64,000 bases of DNA from Prochlorococcus sp. AG-347-K20 (GCA_003281315.1 QCCH01000003.1:1-64000), one strand, 5' to 3'. Counted from the first letter of the stretch, positions 28,297 through 38,553 are shown. A program made the numbers and translations. Notes: a model not told the origin generated them from the letters alone.

Positions 28297-28662
28297 CTAC
28301 CCTAAATATGTCTTCTTAAGATTTTGTACCTTATCTAGAACAGCTTCACGATTTTCACTGGTACGGAGATTTTGCCAGCTCCATTGACCGACAACAACTA
28401 CGCCTAGGAGTTCTAGTAAACCAGGAAGAATTGGGAAAAAGTTTATCGTGTCAATGACAACTTTAATTATTATCTGAGCTATTACGACAACAGCAATTAT
28501 GCCTGCCGCCTTGCCGTACTTACCCATTTGAGTCCAATCAACATTACCAAGGGTTTCGTTGACTTTTCCCATAACATCAGAGTACTTCTCTGAAAAACTT
28601 TTGGTTTCTGAGCTTGTATCGGAGCCGGAGTCTTGGTTTGACTCTGGAGTGTTATCACTCAT
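28297..28662 (-). CDS. CAAD-domain membrane protein
   Basis: This 121-residue protein has an acidic, Ser-rich N-terminus, an amphipathic stretch (KVNETLGNVDWTQMGKYGKA) and two membrane helices (about residues 52-69 and 73-92), then a charged C-terminus. This matches the CAAD domain that is fused to some cyanobacterial aminoacyl-tRNA synthetases and also occurs alone, like CURT1-type thylakoid curvature proteins. A role in thylakoid membrane shape is inferred from that likeness. Confidence 0.8.
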   Translation of the reverse strand: MSDNTPESNQDSGSDTSSETKSFSEKYSDVMGKVNETLGNVDWTQMGKYGKAAGIIAVVVIAQIIIKVVIDTINFFPILPGLLELLGVVVVGQWSWQNLRTSENREAVLDKVQNLKKTYLG

Positions 28663-28956
28663 GAATTCAGTAAACTTAATATATGAACCAGACAGTATCG
28701 GAAAAAACGTCTATTGACTACCTTTTTGTTGAGCAAAATTCCGAACCGAAACATTTTGTATTTTTTTAGAGGCGTTGGTATGTAAGCTTTCTGAAGATAT
28801 TTAAACTTAAAATTGATTTATAAAAACTTCACATTATGGTCTAGTTCTAACAAAAATATTAATAAATCCGAGCAACAAGAAAAATTTAAAAGTCTAAAAT
28901 TTTTATTTTAATTATTATATTTTCATAGTTTAGCTCGCAAAAATTAAAGGATCTCA
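28663..28956. other. 294-base divergent intergenic region (CAAD gene / moeB)
   Basis: It is very AT-rich, with no open frame of note. It must contain the promoters of both flanking genes. An all-AT 8 bp inverted repeat (AAAAATTT 28880-28887, AAATTTTT 28897-28904) and an AAGGA ribosome binding site before moeB are seen. Nothing else stands out. Confidence 0.4.
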
Positions 28957-30102
28957 ATGTCCAAAGATATAAAATTTAATTTCTTAAACTCTGATGAAGA
29001 AGAAAGATATCAAAAACATTTTACCCTCAAAGATATAGGTTATGAGGGCCAACTAAATCTTAAAAACAGCTCAGTATTATGCATTGGAGCAGGTGGGCTT
29101 GGGTCTTCCGTTTTGCTTTATCTAGCTGCAGCAGGAATTGGGAGAATTGGAATAGTTGATAACGATCAAGTTGAAAAGTCTAATCTCCAGAGGCAGATAA
29201 TTCATGAAACAAATACTATTGGCAATCTCAAAATTGATTCTGCTAGAGAAAGAATTAAAAAATTCAATCCTAATTGTGAAATATTAACCTTTTCAGAGAG
29301 AATTAATCCTAAAAATGCTCTTGAATTAATAAAGAAGTTTGATGTTATTTGTGATTGCTCGGATAACTTTGGCACAAGATATTTAATAAATGATTCATGC
29401 CTGATATTAAATAAACCCCTAGTATTTGGTAGTGTACAAGGCTTTGAAGGGCAAGTGAGTGTTTTCAACTTATATGAAAATAGTCCTAATTTAAGAGACT
29501 TACTTCCAGAATCACCTTCAAAAAATGCTGCCCCTAGTTGTGCAGAATACGGGGTTGTGGGTGTTTCAACAGGTTTAATAGGAATTCTTCAGGTTAATGA
29601 AATTATCAAAATCATTTTGAAAAAAGGTGAAATTTTAGATGGGAAGATTTTAATTTTTGATCTATTGAATATGAATATGAAAAAATTAAATCTAAAAAGT
29701 GATCTTTTAAATAAACGAATAAAAAATCTGTCTCAGTTTGAGGGCTTTTATAATACCGACGAATATTGTGAGAAAAATAATAAAATTAACAGTATTGACG
29801 CTAATGAATTTAATAGTTTATACAAAGCAAAACCCAACAAAATTCTTTTAATTGATGTTAGAGAAAATGAAGAATTTTCTACATCTGCAATAGAGGGATC
29901 TATCTCAATTCCCTTAAGTCATTTAAACCAAGAATCTGACTTAAAATTTATTCAAAAAGAAAGTTTAAATAAAGAGGTTTTCACTATATGTAAATCGGGG
30001 AAACGTTCTGAAAAAGCTTCAAGAATCTTGTCTAAATTCAAAATTCAGTCAAGATCTATTAAAGGCGGCCTCGAAAAGGTAAAAAAAATATTGTGCAATT
30101 AA
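28957..30102 (+). CDS. moeB: MoeB/ThiF-type adenylyltransferase with rhodanese domain
   Basis: The 381-residue protein joins an E1-like domain (residues 1 to about 250; GAGGLGSSVLLYLAAAG binds ATP; PSCAEYGVVGVSTG holds the conserved Cys) to a rhodanese domain (about 275-381; active Cys in CKSGKRSEKA). It activates the C-terminal Gly-Gly of small sulfur carriers such as MoaD or ThiS and delivers sulfur for molybdopterin or thiamine synthesis. The CxxC zinc pair of E. coli MoeB is not seen. Which carrier it serves here cannot be told from the window. Confidence 0.85.
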   Translation: MSKDIKFNFLNSDEEERYQKHFTLKDIGYEGQLNLKNSSVLCIGAGGLGSSVLLYLAAAGIGRIGIVDNDQVEKSNLQRQIIHETNTIGNLKIDSARERIKKFNPNCEILTFSERINPKNALELIKKFDVICDCSDNFGTRYLINDSCLILNKPLVFGSVQGFEGQVSVFNLYENSPNLRDLLPESPSKNAAPSCAEYGVVGVSTGLIGILQVNEIIKIILKKGEILDGKILIFDLLNMNMKKLNLKSDLLNKRIKNLSQFEGFYNTDEYCEKNNKINSIDANEFNSLYKAKPNKILLIDVRENEEFSTSAIEGSISIPLSHLNQESDLKFIQKESLNKEVFTICKSGKRSEKASRILSKFKIQSRSIKGGLEKVKKILCN

Positions 30103-30116
30103 TTTTTTGAGAATAT

Positions 30117-31277
30117 TTAGTAATCTACACCTCTTTTCAAATCAACACCCACATTTGCATAATGCTTATGACAAACCATTTCAGAGTAAACATCAGCCAG
30201 TTCAAAGTATGAAGGTTCATTTTTACACCTTCCAGTAATTACAACTTCTGTATCTGCTGGTTTTTTTAAGAGCGTTTGATGTATTGATTCAACAGGTAGC
30301 AACTCTAAATCAACAGTTGGATTTAATTCATCTAAAATTATTGTTTTATACAAACCAGACAAAATAGCAGCTTTAGCAATTTCCCATGCTCTTTCAGCCT
30401 CAACATAATCAATTGGTTGTTGTTGACCTCTCCATACGATGGCATCTCTGCCTGAACGCAAATGATCTACTAGATGAGGGTAACTCTCTCTCAAAGCTTC
30501 TATGGCAGCATCTTCGGTATAACCATTTCCACCTTTTAACCACTGTAATATTAAAACTCTATGACTTTTATCTTGAGATATTCCTTTACCGATAGCTTGA
30601 AGAGCCTTACCGAGTGCACTTGTAGATTTACCCTTTCCTTCACCTGTATAAATCTCAATTCCACCACTATAATTACTTTGTCTGGTTGGTTTTAATAAGT
30701 CTCCTGTCAAATGTGGTCTCATTTCTGAATGGAGTTGAGATATTCTTACCAAAGAAGGCGGGGCTGCCCTTCCAGTAATAATTATTTCTAATCCATCTGG
30801 ACGATTTTGAAGAACATCAACTACTTCATTGATATTAAGCATTCCTAAATCAAGAACTGGATTCAACTCATCGAGTACAACTACAGAATAAAGAGAACTA
30901 GCAATTGCTCCTTTAGCAATATTCCAACCTCTTTCGGCCTCACCAACATCAAACTTGGTCACTTGGTCAGCAGTAAAGAATTCAGATCTTCCTGTCCTTA
31001 CATGGTCAATTAAATGTGGGAAGCCTCTTTGTAAAGCCTCTATAGCTGAATCCTCGTCATATGGCCTCTCAGGGCCTTTTAAAAACCTTAGAAGTAAAAC
31101 TCTTGACTGTCTTTTTTCGCATATTCCTAATCCTATTGTCCTGAGAACTACTCCCAATGCAGCCTGACTTTTCCCCTTACCTTCTCCATCATAAATATGT
31201 AATTGACCTTTTGATCTCTCTTGACTGTCACTTGCTGTGACAATTCCAATTCCACTATTTCTACTCGTATTCGTCAA
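30117..31277 (-). CDS. Tandem-duplicated cob(I)alamin adenosyltransferase-like P-loop protein
   Basis: The 386-residue protein is an internal duplication of the CobA/CobO/BtuR fold. P-loops are GEGKGKS at residues 31-37 and again at 212-218. Each half repeats AIEAL...PHL(I/V)DH(V/L)R(T/S)GR, VxEAERxWxIAKxAI, (V/I)(V/I)LDELNP and ITGR. Normal CobO adenylates the cobalt of corrinoids in adenosyl-(pseudo)cobalamin synthesis, which Prochlorococcus can perform. Whether both halves are active is unknown. It is divergent from larE. Confidence 0.8.
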   Translation of the reverse strand: MTNTSRNSGIGIVTASDSQERSKGQLHIYDGEGKGKSQAALGVVLRTIGLGICEKRQSRVLLLRFLKGPERPYDEDSAIEALQRGFPHLIDHVRTGRSEFFTADQVTKFDVGEAERGWNIAKGAIASSLYSVVVLDELNPVLDLGMLNINEVVDVLQNRPDGLEIIITGRAAPPSLVRISQLHSEMRPHLTGDLLKPTRQSNYSGGIEIYTGEGKGKSTSALGKALQAIGKGISQDKSHRVLILQWLKGGNGYTEDAAIEALRESYPHLVDHLRSGRDAIVWRGQQQPIDYVEAERAWEIAKAAILSGLYKTIILDELNPTVDLELLPVESIHQTLLKKPADTEVVITGRCKNEPSYFELADVYSEMVCHKHYANVGVDLKRGVDY

Positions 31278-31385
31278 TTGAACAAAATTAGTAAATTTAA
31301 TCTAATATATAGATAAGAATATTATTAAATATTTAATAATAAATTCAACCTATTTATAGGTAATTTGAATTTTAAAGTAATTAGC

Positions 31386-32210
31386 ATGTTCAATCAACTA
31401 GAAACTCTCTCTGATGAACAAAGTGAAAAGCTTTATACAATTAGAAGATACATTAAGAATCTTGATAGTGTTTGTATTGCTTATTCCGGAGGAGTTGACA
31501 GTACATTAGTAGCATCATTAGCATTCGAGCAATTAGGTAGCAAAGCAATTGCTATAACTGGTATTTCTCCTGCTTTAGCCAATACTCTTCGTGAAGATGC
31601 AAGAAGGCAAGCAAAATGGATTGGAGTAAAGCATTTAGAAATTAAAACTTCAGAATTAGACCAATCAAGTTACAGTGAAAATCCTAAGGATAGGTGCTTT
31701 GCATGCAAAAAAGAGCTTCACAAACATACCACCTACCTCTCTAAAAAACTTAATTACAAGATTGTTTTAGATGGGGTCAATCTGGATGATCTTAAAGATT
31801 ACAGACCAGGTATACAAGCCTCAAAACAAGCAGGAGTTATCTCTCCCCTTGCAAAATTTAAAGTCTCAAAAAAAGACATTAGGGATATATCAAAAGCATT
31901 AGGTTTCCCTTGGTGGGACAAACCTGCTCAACCTTGCTTATCATCAAGATTTCCTTATGGCCATGAAATAACTCGTGAGAGGTTAAAAATGGTTGAGAAA
32001 GCAGAAGAATATCTTAAAGAATGTGGATTATCAGAGGTTAGGGTTAGATGCCAAGGCTCAACTGCAAGAATAGAAATTCCCCAAGATGAATTAAAGCATT
32101 TTTTTAACAAATATAATTTTAGTGAGTTAGTTCAATATTTTTCTAATTTAGGATTTAATTGCACAAGTTTAGATCTTGAGGGACTAGTAAGCGGAAAACT
32201 AAATAGGTAA
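31386..32210 (+). CDS. larE: LarE-like ATP-dependent sulfur-transfer protein
   Basis: The 274-residue protein has a PP-loop (YSGGVDSTLVAS near residue 38), the Cys-containing KDRCFACKKELH and the conserved PAQPCLSSRFPYG near residue 180. This fits LarE, which donates sulfur to nickel-pincer cofactor precursors in lactate racemase bacteria. larB/larC are not in the window, so another sulfur acceptor is possible. I chose the ATG at 31386 over an upstream TTG at 31365. Confidence 0.85.
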   Translation: MFNQLETLSDEQSEKLYTIRRYIKNLDSVCIAYSGGVDSTLVASLAFEQLGSKAIAITGISPALANTLREDARRQAKWIGVKHLEIKTSELDQSSYSENPKDRCFACKKELHKHTTYLSKKLNYKIVLDGVNLDDLKDYRPGIQASKQAGVISPLAKFKVSKKDIRDISKALGFPWWDKPAQPCLSSRFPYGHEITRERLKMVEKAEEYLKECGLSEVRVRCQGSTARIEIPQDELKHFFNKYNFSELVQYFSNLGFNCTSLDLEGLVSGKLNR

Positions 32211-32216
32211 ATATTG

Positions 32217-32651
32217 TCAAACAACAGTTCTGATCTGTCTAGGGACTGCTGAAGGTGGAATTCGCTCAATAACACGCAAAGAATGTTCTTTTGCCATTAA
32301 AGCTTCAATTAAATATTGACTAGCCAGTTCAGGCATCATATTTTTACCACATGTAAAAATATCGACTGCAGAATAATTAGACTCAGGCCAGGTATGTATT
32401 GAAATATGAGATTCAGCCAGTAATGCAATTGCCGTAACCCCTTGAGGCTCAAATTTATTACTTATCAAATTCAGAACTGTTGCATTTGCCAATTTAGCAG
32501 CTCTGTTTAAAGTACATCGCAAAAAGGATTCGTCATTTAATTTTTCGCAATCACACCTATAAAGTTCCAACAAAAGGTGTTTACTTTGATGACTTAATTT
32601 ATGATCATCAGGAAACGAACTTAAAATTTGGCTTTTTTTGTTGATTTCCAT
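32217..32651 (-). CDS. speD: S-adenosylmethionine decarboxylase proenzyme
   Basis: SpeD (144 residues) makes decarboxylated SAM, the aminopropyl donor for spermidine. The self-cleavage site is in ESHISIHTWPE, where the Ser becomes the pyruvoyl group; the downstream FTCGKNMMP holds the catalytic Cys. It is the bacterial class 1b size. It sits convergent to larE, only 6 bases away. Confidence 0.95.
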   Translation of the reverse strand: MEINKKSQILSSFPDDHKLSHQSKHLLLELYRCDCEKLNDESFLRCTLNRAAKLANATVLNLISNKFEPQGVTAIALLAESHISIHTWPESNYSAVDIFTCGKNMMPELASQYLIEALMAKEHSLRVIERIPPSAVPRQIRTVV

Positions 32652-32702
32652 TTAAGAAATTTGTATGAATTTAAGATTAGCTAAAAATCATGTCTTTTTG
32701 AA

Positions 32703-33800
32703 TTATAAGTGAATCATTTGTGAAGAGCCTAAGAAAGAATGATTAAATTTATCTAAATGTGTCGCACTTATGAAACATTGACTATCTTTGCCAACAGAAT
32801 TTAATAACAAATTTTGCCTGGTTAAATCTAATTCAGCCAAGACATCATCCAATATAAGTATTGGAGGGACATTTAATGTTTTAGTTAATAAATCTAGTTC
32901 AGCCATCTTCAAAGCCAAGATAAAAGTCCTTTGCTGTCCTGATGAACCATATTTTCTAACTGAAACATTATTAATAAGAAACTCAACATCATCACGATGA
33001 GGTCCAAAATTACATTTACCAGTCAATGCTTCTATTGAACGTTGATTTAATAGTTGTTCTGCTATTTTTTTACTAATAACTTCTTCTTCTTCTTCTTCTT
33101 CTTCTCGAACTATATTATGTATCCCCGAAAGATAATTTATGCTTATTTGCTCTTTAGATTTACTTAAATAATTATGCCAATATTCAACATATGGTTTTAT
33201 TTTTAATAAAGCTCTTCTTCTTCGCCTAAAAATTCTTGTACTTATTATTGACATTTGAATATCAAAGCTTTCAACAATATCTGTTGATTGGGTTTTCAAG
33301 AAACTTTCCGAACGCCAAAAATGACTTCTTTGTTTTAAAAGCCTGTTAAATCTACTTATCAGGTCTAAATATACTGGCTCAAGCTGAGATACGACTTTAT
33401 CAATCCATGTTCTTCGATAACTGGGTTCACTTCTAACAATATCAATATCATTTGAACAGAAACATACACTCTGGATATAATTCTTTATTTCACTCTGTTT
33501 TTTCAAGATTGATTCATTGACATAAATTCTTTTAGGGCCTTTTCGAAATATATTTAACTTTAAATCGTCTTTAAAATTTATCTGTCCTATAACTACAGCC
33601 ATATCACTTTCATTCTCTATTAAATCTTTATCGCTTAGTGCTCTATTAGACTTTAATTGACTCAAAAATTCAACCGATTCAAGTAAATTTGACTTGCCAA
33701 TACCATTACAGCCAAGAACAATTGCTCTTTGCTCTTTTAGATCAATTTCGAAACTTTTATGGTTCCGAAAATTTTTAATTTTTAATTTATTTAAAAAAAT
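32703..33800 (-). CDS. recF: RecF recombination protein with a disrupted or non-standard start
   Basis: RecF loads RecA at gaps. Read upstream to 33800 the frame gives IFLNKLKIKNFRNHKSFEID, then the Walker A GCNGIGKSNLLES; the C-terminal ILILDDVLAELD is Walker B plus D-loop. No ATG, GTG or TTG occurs in this frame upstream of Walker A, so I end the feature at an ATT at 33800 (about 365 residues). Two ATGs, at 33813 and 33817, lie just upstream but are out of frame across an A8T7 run; one base fewer or more would join one of them to recF. A pure (GAA)8 tract encodes eight Glu (about residues 233-240). The remaining frame is intact, so a recent or phase-type change is likely, or a base-calling error. 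Confidence 0.8.
   Translation of the reverse strand: MFLNKLKIKNFRNHKSFEIDLKEQRAIVLGCNGIGKSNLLESVEFLSQLKSNRALSDKDLIENESDMAVVIGQINFKDDLKLNIFRKGPKRIYVNESILKKQSEIKNYIQSVCFCSNDIDIVRSEPSYRRTWIDKVVSQLEPVYLDLISRFNRLLKQRSHFWRSESFLKTQSTDIVESFDIQMSIISTRIFRRRRRALLKIKPYVEYWHNYLSKSKEQISINYLSGIHNIVREEEEEEEEVISKKIAEQLLNQRSIEALTGKCNFGPHRDDVEFLINNVSVRKYGSSGQQRTFILALKMAELDLLTKTLNVPPILILDDVLAELDLTRQNLLLNSVGKDSQCFISATHLDKFNHSFLGSSQMIHL
33081..33104 (-). repeat. (GAA)8 trinucleotide repeat in recF
   Basis: Eight perfect TTC units on the plus strand encode eight Glu in RecF. The repeat lies in the arm region between the two ATPase halves. Gain or loss of units would keep the frame and change the length of an acidic stretch. 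Confidence 0.9.
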
Positions 33801-33877
33801 TTTTTTTGTGCATTCATTAATTAAATTAGCTAAGTTTAAAATATTTAGATTTTCTTTAAAGAAATTGAAAAATTAAA

Positions 33878-33951
33878 GGGCATGTAGCTCAGTTGGATAG
33901 AGCATCAGATTCCGGTTCTGAGAGTCGGGGGTTCGAATCCCTCCATGCTCG
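33878..33951 (+). tRNA. tRNA-Arg(CCG)
   Basis: A 74-base cloverleaf. The acceptor GGGCATG pairs with CATGCTC including one G-U pair, the discriminator is G, the anticodon is CCG in loop TTCCGGT, and the T arm is GGGGGTTCGAATCCCTC. The CCA end is not encoded. It lies divergent to recF, and their promoters must share 33801-33877. Confidence 0.95.
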
Positions 33952-33961
33952 TAAATGATTT

Positions 33962-34408
33962 TTAGAGTTTATATCCCATTACCCTTATTCCATTTGGATC
34001 TAGTATGAATCCATTTTCCTCTAAAGTTTTAAAAGAAGATACTGGAGCCTGAACAGAAATACTGCATCCAGGCATTTCTCTATTTATTTTCTCAAGAGTT
34101 ACTTGGAGCAATATTGAATAATAAAGTTGCTGATTATCACCTGACAATGCACATAAATTCCACAAGTTAGCGTTCAATCCCTTGTCGGACGTAACCCTTA
34201 CAAATCCATATAATTTATTTTTTAATTCACTCTGTATGGTAAAAAAGAAATTACTTTTCTGAATGGCCTCAGAGAGAGGCTTTATTGGAAATGTCTCACA
34301 ACCACAATTCGCTAAAAGTTTGTTAACTTCTTTAGCTAATGGGATTTGTGAAGAGTTAACAAAATAACCTTCTGGAAGAACAAGTTTTTTTTTAGAAAAA
34401 TATTGCAA
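33962..34408 (-). CDS. GNAT-family N-acetyltransferase
   Basis: The 148-residue protein has the GNAT layout: a substrate strand FGFVRVTSD-like (here YGFVRVTSDKGLNANLWNL), a helix with YYSILLQVTLEKINREMPG, and the C-terminal TLEENGFILDPNGIRVMGY that closes the acetyl-CoA pocket. The Q/RxxGxG/A loop is not clear. The substrate is unknown. It is 3 bases downstream of ppc on the same strand. Confidence 0.65.
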   Translation of the reverse strand: MQYFSKKKLVLPEGYFVNSSQIPLAKEVNKLLANCGCETFPIKPLSEAIQKSNFFFTIQSELKNKLYGFVRVTSDKGLNANLWNLCALSGDNQQLYYSILLQVTLEKINREMPGCSISVQAPVSSFKTLEENGFILDPNGIRVMGYKL

Positions 34409-34411
34409 TTA

Positions 34412-37381
34412 TCAACCTGTATTTCTCATGCCAGCTGCTATTCCATTAATAGTTAACAGTGCCCCTCTCAATAGTTCACTTCTGCTGTAAGCTCTTCTAG
34501 ATTCATCTTTATCTATAATAAATTCACTTATTGGGGGTTGTCTTGTCTGGTCTCTTAGTCTTCTTAGCAGTGAAACCTGCAAAAACCCTAATGGGATAAT
34601 TGTCTTGTTTCTCAAGCTTACTGATGATTTCAAGTCTCTATCTGATTCTAAGAGCTTATTTTTACCCGTAATTTCAAGTATTAAAGATTTTGTAAGATTA
34701 TATTCTTTAGAAATTACTTCAAAAATATCATCAAAAGAATCTTTTTTTTCTTTACTGCCAAGAGTATCAACATAATATCTAGCAACTTCCAGATCCACCT
34801 TAGATAATGTCATTTCCACCTTAGATATAAGCATCCTAAAAAATGGCCATCTTTGATGCAGAACTCTTAATAATTCAATTTGTTGTGGATCTGAATTTAA
34901 TTCAGATGACAATGCAGTACCTACTCCAAACCAACTTGGCAAAAGAAATCTACTTTGTGTCCAACCAAATACCCATGGAATAGCTCTTAAACTTGATAAG
35001 TCTTTTGCGCCTTTTTTTCTTCTAGCAGGCCTACTAGATATTTGTAATTTACTTATTTCTTCTATTGGAGTGACCTCTTGAAAGAAATTTAACAAATCAG
35101 GATTCTCATGCACTAATTTTCTATAATGACACCTTGATGTTTCTGCCAGCCTAGACATTAATTGATTCCATTCAGGAGTAGCGTCAAGTCTGTTATTTAC
35201 CAAACTATTTTGAATTACTGCTGTAGTGACAGTCTCAAGATTGTACAAAGCCAGTTCGGGAAGACTATATTTAGAAGCTAAAACTTCACCTTGTTCTGTT
35301 ATTTTTATACGACCTTTTAAAGTACCGCTTGGTTGAGCCAATATTGCCTGATAAGCTGGTCCTCCTCCTCTTCCTACAGAACCACCTCTTCCATGAAAAA
35401 GTCTCAGCAATATATTATTTCTACTTGAGAGATTTTGAAGAGCTATTTGAGCTCTATGAATTTCCCAATTACTAGAAACAAACCCCGAATCTTTATTGCT
35501 ATCAGAATATCCAAGCATTAACTCTTGCAGAGGTTTAAAAGATTCTCCTACTTTTGGCAATAATGATCTATAGAAATCTAATTTAAATAACTTTTCCATT
35601 ACTTCTGGTGCTCTTTTAAGGTCTTCCACAGTTTCAAAAAGAGGAACAACTAATAATTTTGACTTTTGCGAATTTTGATCAAGAAGTCCCATTTCTTTTG
35701 CCAGTAAGAGAACTTCAAGCAAATCAGATGCACTATGACTCATTGAAATTACATAAGAATGACAAATCCGACTTCCAAATTCTTGCTGTAATCTCTTAAC
35801 CATCTTAAAAACCGAAAAGGTCTCTTCTGTAGTTTTTGTCCAGTTAACGTCAGATGGAATTAAAGGCCTTTTTGTATTTAATTCGTCTATAAGCCATTTA
35901 ATTTTCTCTTCCTCAGACATTTGGTGATATTGAACAGATAAATCAAGATAATTTGTAAGCTCTTGTATAGCGTCACTATGCCTTGTACTCTCTTGACGAA
36001 TATCTAAACTTGCCAAAGAAAATCCAAAAATATGAACCTGAGTAAGTAATGTGTTTACAGACTCACAAGTTAAATCTGTACTAATCAAACTATTTTTAAT
36101 TAGTTCAAGATCATAAGTAAATTCGTTGACTGACTTGTAATATAAGTTTTCAACTTTATCTAGATTTTTGTTATCAATTTCTCCCTCTAAGTCAAATTTC
36201 CACCCACTATCAGCTAATAAATTATTTCTTTCTTGTGTTAACCTTAATTTTTCTAAGATATAACTTAACTTCAATCTGTAGGGTTCTGATCTATACCTTG
36301 TAGCTCTAGCTTCATATATTTCTGGGAACTTAACCCTGTCAGTTTCGAGTGATTCTAATAGAGAGGAACTGACTTGACTCCATTGCATCGAAACACTTAA
36401 TTGATCTCTAAGATTAGACGTTGCATTAATATATCTTTCCAACATCAACTGCCTTTGGTAGCAAGCTGTTCTCCATGTTATCTCAGGAGTGACCGATGGA
36501 TTACCGTCCCTATCAGAGCCTACCCAAGAACCAAAGTTACAAAAAGATTCAGAGGGCATCTGAACATCTGGATAATTTTCGGTGAGTGCTTCAGCGATTC
36601 TGCTCCTCAATTGAGGCATCGCATTAAATAAAACTTGCTGAAAATAATGCAAGGCATAATCAACCTCATCTAAAACGGAAGGTTTAAATTGATGCAATTC
36701 ATCTGTTCTCCACCAAAGTCTTACTTCCTCTTTTAATTGAGTTTTCAGAGACATTTTTTCTTCTTTTGTTAGAAATTGCTCAATCTGTATTTTTTTTAAC
36801 AAATTTGCAACTCTTGTTTGCTTATGCCTAATCGTATGTCTTACTATCTCCGTCGGATGTGCAGTAAAAACTAAACGTATATCCATTTCCTGCAATAACT
36901 CTTCTAATTTACCTGGTGGTACATTTAATTTCCTCAGCCTGTAAAATAATTCTCTAAAAGTTACTGGGGCATTTTGCCTAGCCAATGCCGGGGCAAAAGG
37001 ATCAAGATTGTCTGGCGATTTTTGAACATCCTTATTGGTAAAGCTTTGAATATATCTATCTTCCTCAACTCTTTGTTCCAAAATATTAACGAGTTGAAAA
37101 TACAATGAAAACGCCCTTGCTGCTGCTATGGATTCTGCCAAATCCATAGAATTTACAATATCAACTATTTCATTTTTAAAAGTTTTTGAACTTTCACCAT
37201 CTATTTGTTTTGAATAACTTAATTCTTTAAGCTGTATCAATCTCTCTGCTTGATCATCTGGGCATTCTTCTCTGAGCACAGATTCCCATAGATCTTCAAT
37301 TAAAAGACGATTTTTATCAAGCGGATCATTGTTACTTATAAGATCCACGTTATTATTTTTTATTTGTCGAAAAGATTCCAT
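34412..37381 (-). CDS. ppc: Phosphoenolpyruvate carboxylase
   Basis: PEPC (989 residues) fixes bicarbonate onto PEP to give oxaloacetate, feeding the TCA branch and amino acids. The catalytic His is in [13 protein letters not shown] near residue 180; the PEP loop is [14 protein letters not shown] near residue 665; the C-terminus ends in RNTG, matching the usual (Q/R)NTG. Full length for a cyanobacterial enzyme. It is followed by the GNAT gene and preceded by gshA. Confidence 0.97.
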   Translation of the reverse strand: MESFRQIKNNNVDLISNNDPLDKNRLLIEDLWESVLREECPDDQAERLIQLKELSYSKQIDGESSKTFKNEIVDIVNSMDLAESIAAARAFSLYFQLVNILEQRVEEDRYIQSFTNKDVQKSPDNLDPFAPALARQNAPVTFRELFYRLRKLNVPPGKLEELLQEMDIRLVFTAHPTEIVRHTIRHKQTRVANLLKKIQIEQFLTKEEKMSLKTQLKEEVRLWWRTDELHQFKPSVLDEVDYALHYFQQVLFNAMPQLRSRIAEALTENYPDVQMPSESFCNFGSWVGSDRDGNPSVTPEITWRTACYQRQLMLERYINATSNLRDQLSVSMQWSQVSSSLLESLETDRVKFPEIYEARATRYRSEPYRLKLSYILEKLRLTQERNNLLADSGWKFDLEGEIDNKNLDKVENLYYKSVNEFTYDLELIKNSLISTDLTCESVNTLLTQVHIFGFSLASLDIRQESTRHSDAIQELTNYLDLSVQYHQMSEEEKIKWLIDELNTKRPLIPSDVNWTKTTEETFSVFKMVKRLQQEFGSRICHSYVISMSHSASDLLEVLLLAKEMGLLDQNSQKSKLLVVPLFETVEDLKRAPEVMEKLFKLDFYRSLLPKVGESFKPLQELMLGYSDSNKDSGFVSSNWEIHRAQIALQNLSSRNNILLRLFHGRGGSVGRGGGPAYQAILAQPSGTLKGRIKITEQGEVLASKYSLPELALYNLETVTTAVIQNSLVNNRLDATPEWNQLMSRLAETSRCHYRKLVHENPDLLNFFQEVTPIEEISKLQISSRPARRKKGAKDLSSLRAIPWVFGWTQSRFLLPSWFGVGTALSSELNSDPQQIELLRVLHQRWPFFRMLISKVEMTLSKVDLEVARYYVDTLGSKEKKDSFDDIFEVISKEYNLTKSLILEITGKNKLLESDRDLKSSVSLRNKTIIPLGFLQVSLLRRLRDQTRQPPISEFIIDKDESRRAYSRSELLRGALLTINGIAAGMRNTG

Positions 37382-37434
37382 ATAATCATTATGTCACAAG
37401 TAAAAATGTTCAGATCAAATATTTATTTAAATAA

Positions 37435-38553
37435 TCAAACAATCTCGGCTTCACTCCTAATCATATCTTCGATAGAAATTTTCATTATCTGCTCAATAGA
37501 AAGACCTTTTTCATATTGATTTATCCATTTCATAGATTGATTGCCTTCTTCAAGCACTTTATAGATAGGATTCAAAAGATGTTTCATACCAAAATTTTCT
37601 GCTGTGGATGATAAATCTGATAATAAGTTTTGAATCCATTCTTTACAAATAACTTTTTTGCCATCTTGCCAGTGAATTAATTCTGAATTCAGACTATCTT
37701 TAGCAGCATTCATTTCATTTTGATCACATATTTCTGACAACTCATCCAAAGAAAAAGTACTAGCATTCATAGGATCTAAGGTATTTAAATTTTCAAAAAG
37801 ATATAAAATCCTTAGTTCTATCATGGCCGTTATCCCTAAAAGCAGATTAATATCGTGAACAAAATCACAAATTCTTAATTCCAAACGATCAAGAATTAAA
37901 GGTCTTTGGGGCCCATTTGGTCGGATTGAGGACCAAAAATGCCTAATATTTTGCATGTTTTTATTAGATATATTTTCCTCTATCCAGTCGATATAAGAAT
38001 TATGATTTACAAAAAAAGGCACCCTAATTGGTGTTTTAGGAAACTGGATCCATCTCTGAGAGTGATTATTCGTAATTTTATTATTTAAAAAAGGTGAACT
38101 AGCACTTAACGATAGATATAGAGCAGCCTCAGATCTTATAAGTCTTATAGCTGTAAAAAGTTTATCTAAATCATCTATTCCTATGTTTATATGGACACTT
38201 GAAGTTGCAATAGATATTCCATAATTATCTTGAATAAATTGATGATAGAGATTGTCAATATCAGATCTTTGAAATTGAATATCGTGTTTAAAGCAAAGAG
38301 TGGATGAAGGAATGATTGTTAAATTTTTAGTATTTAGCCACTTCCTTAAATTTTTTCTAGGAGTTATTAATTTCTTATATAAAGAACCATAGTCTTTTTC
38401 AGGTGTTGTTATATATTCAACGTTTCTGTTATCTGGCTCTTTTACAAAATCAGGAAATTTTTTCTCAATTTCAGCCGAAATACCAATATGTGAATTTAAA
38501 GAACCTGTGAAAAGTTCCACCTCAAAACCCTTATAAAGATTATTTTGACTCAT
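37435..38553 (-). CDS. gshA: Glutamate-cysteine ligase, cyanobacterial type
   Basis: GshA (372 residues) makes gamma-glutamylcysteine, the first step of glutathione synthesis. The sequence starts with GFEVELFTGSLNSHIGISAEIE and contains SSVHINIGIDD and LRICDFVHDINLLLGI, which fit the cyanobacterial GCS branch. Its start is directly next to the trpE stop (no gap), so it is probably translated from the same message. Confidence 0.85.
   Translation of the reverse strand: MSQNNLYKGFEVELFTGSLNSHIGISAEIEKKFPDFVKEPDNRNVEYITTPEKDYGSLYKKLITPRKNLRKWLNTKNLTIIPSSTLCFKHDIQFQRSDIDNLYHQFIQDNYGISIATSSVHINIGIDDLDKLFTAIRLIRSEAALYLSLSASSPFLNNKITNNHSQRWIQFPKTPIRVPFFVNHNSYIDWIEENISNKNMQNIRHFWSSIRPNGPQRPLILDRLELRICDFVHDINLLLGITAMIELRILYLFENLNTLDPMNASTFSLDELSEICDQNEMNAAKDSLNSELIHWQDGKKVICKEWIQNLLSDLSSTAENFGMKHLLNPIYKVLEEGNQSMKWINQYEKGLSIEQIMKISIEDMIRSEAEIV

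Noticed and set aside
28880..28904. 8 bp inverted repeat upstream of moeB as an operator or terminator
   Set aside because: It is made only of A and T in very AT-rich DNA and is likely to occur by chance.
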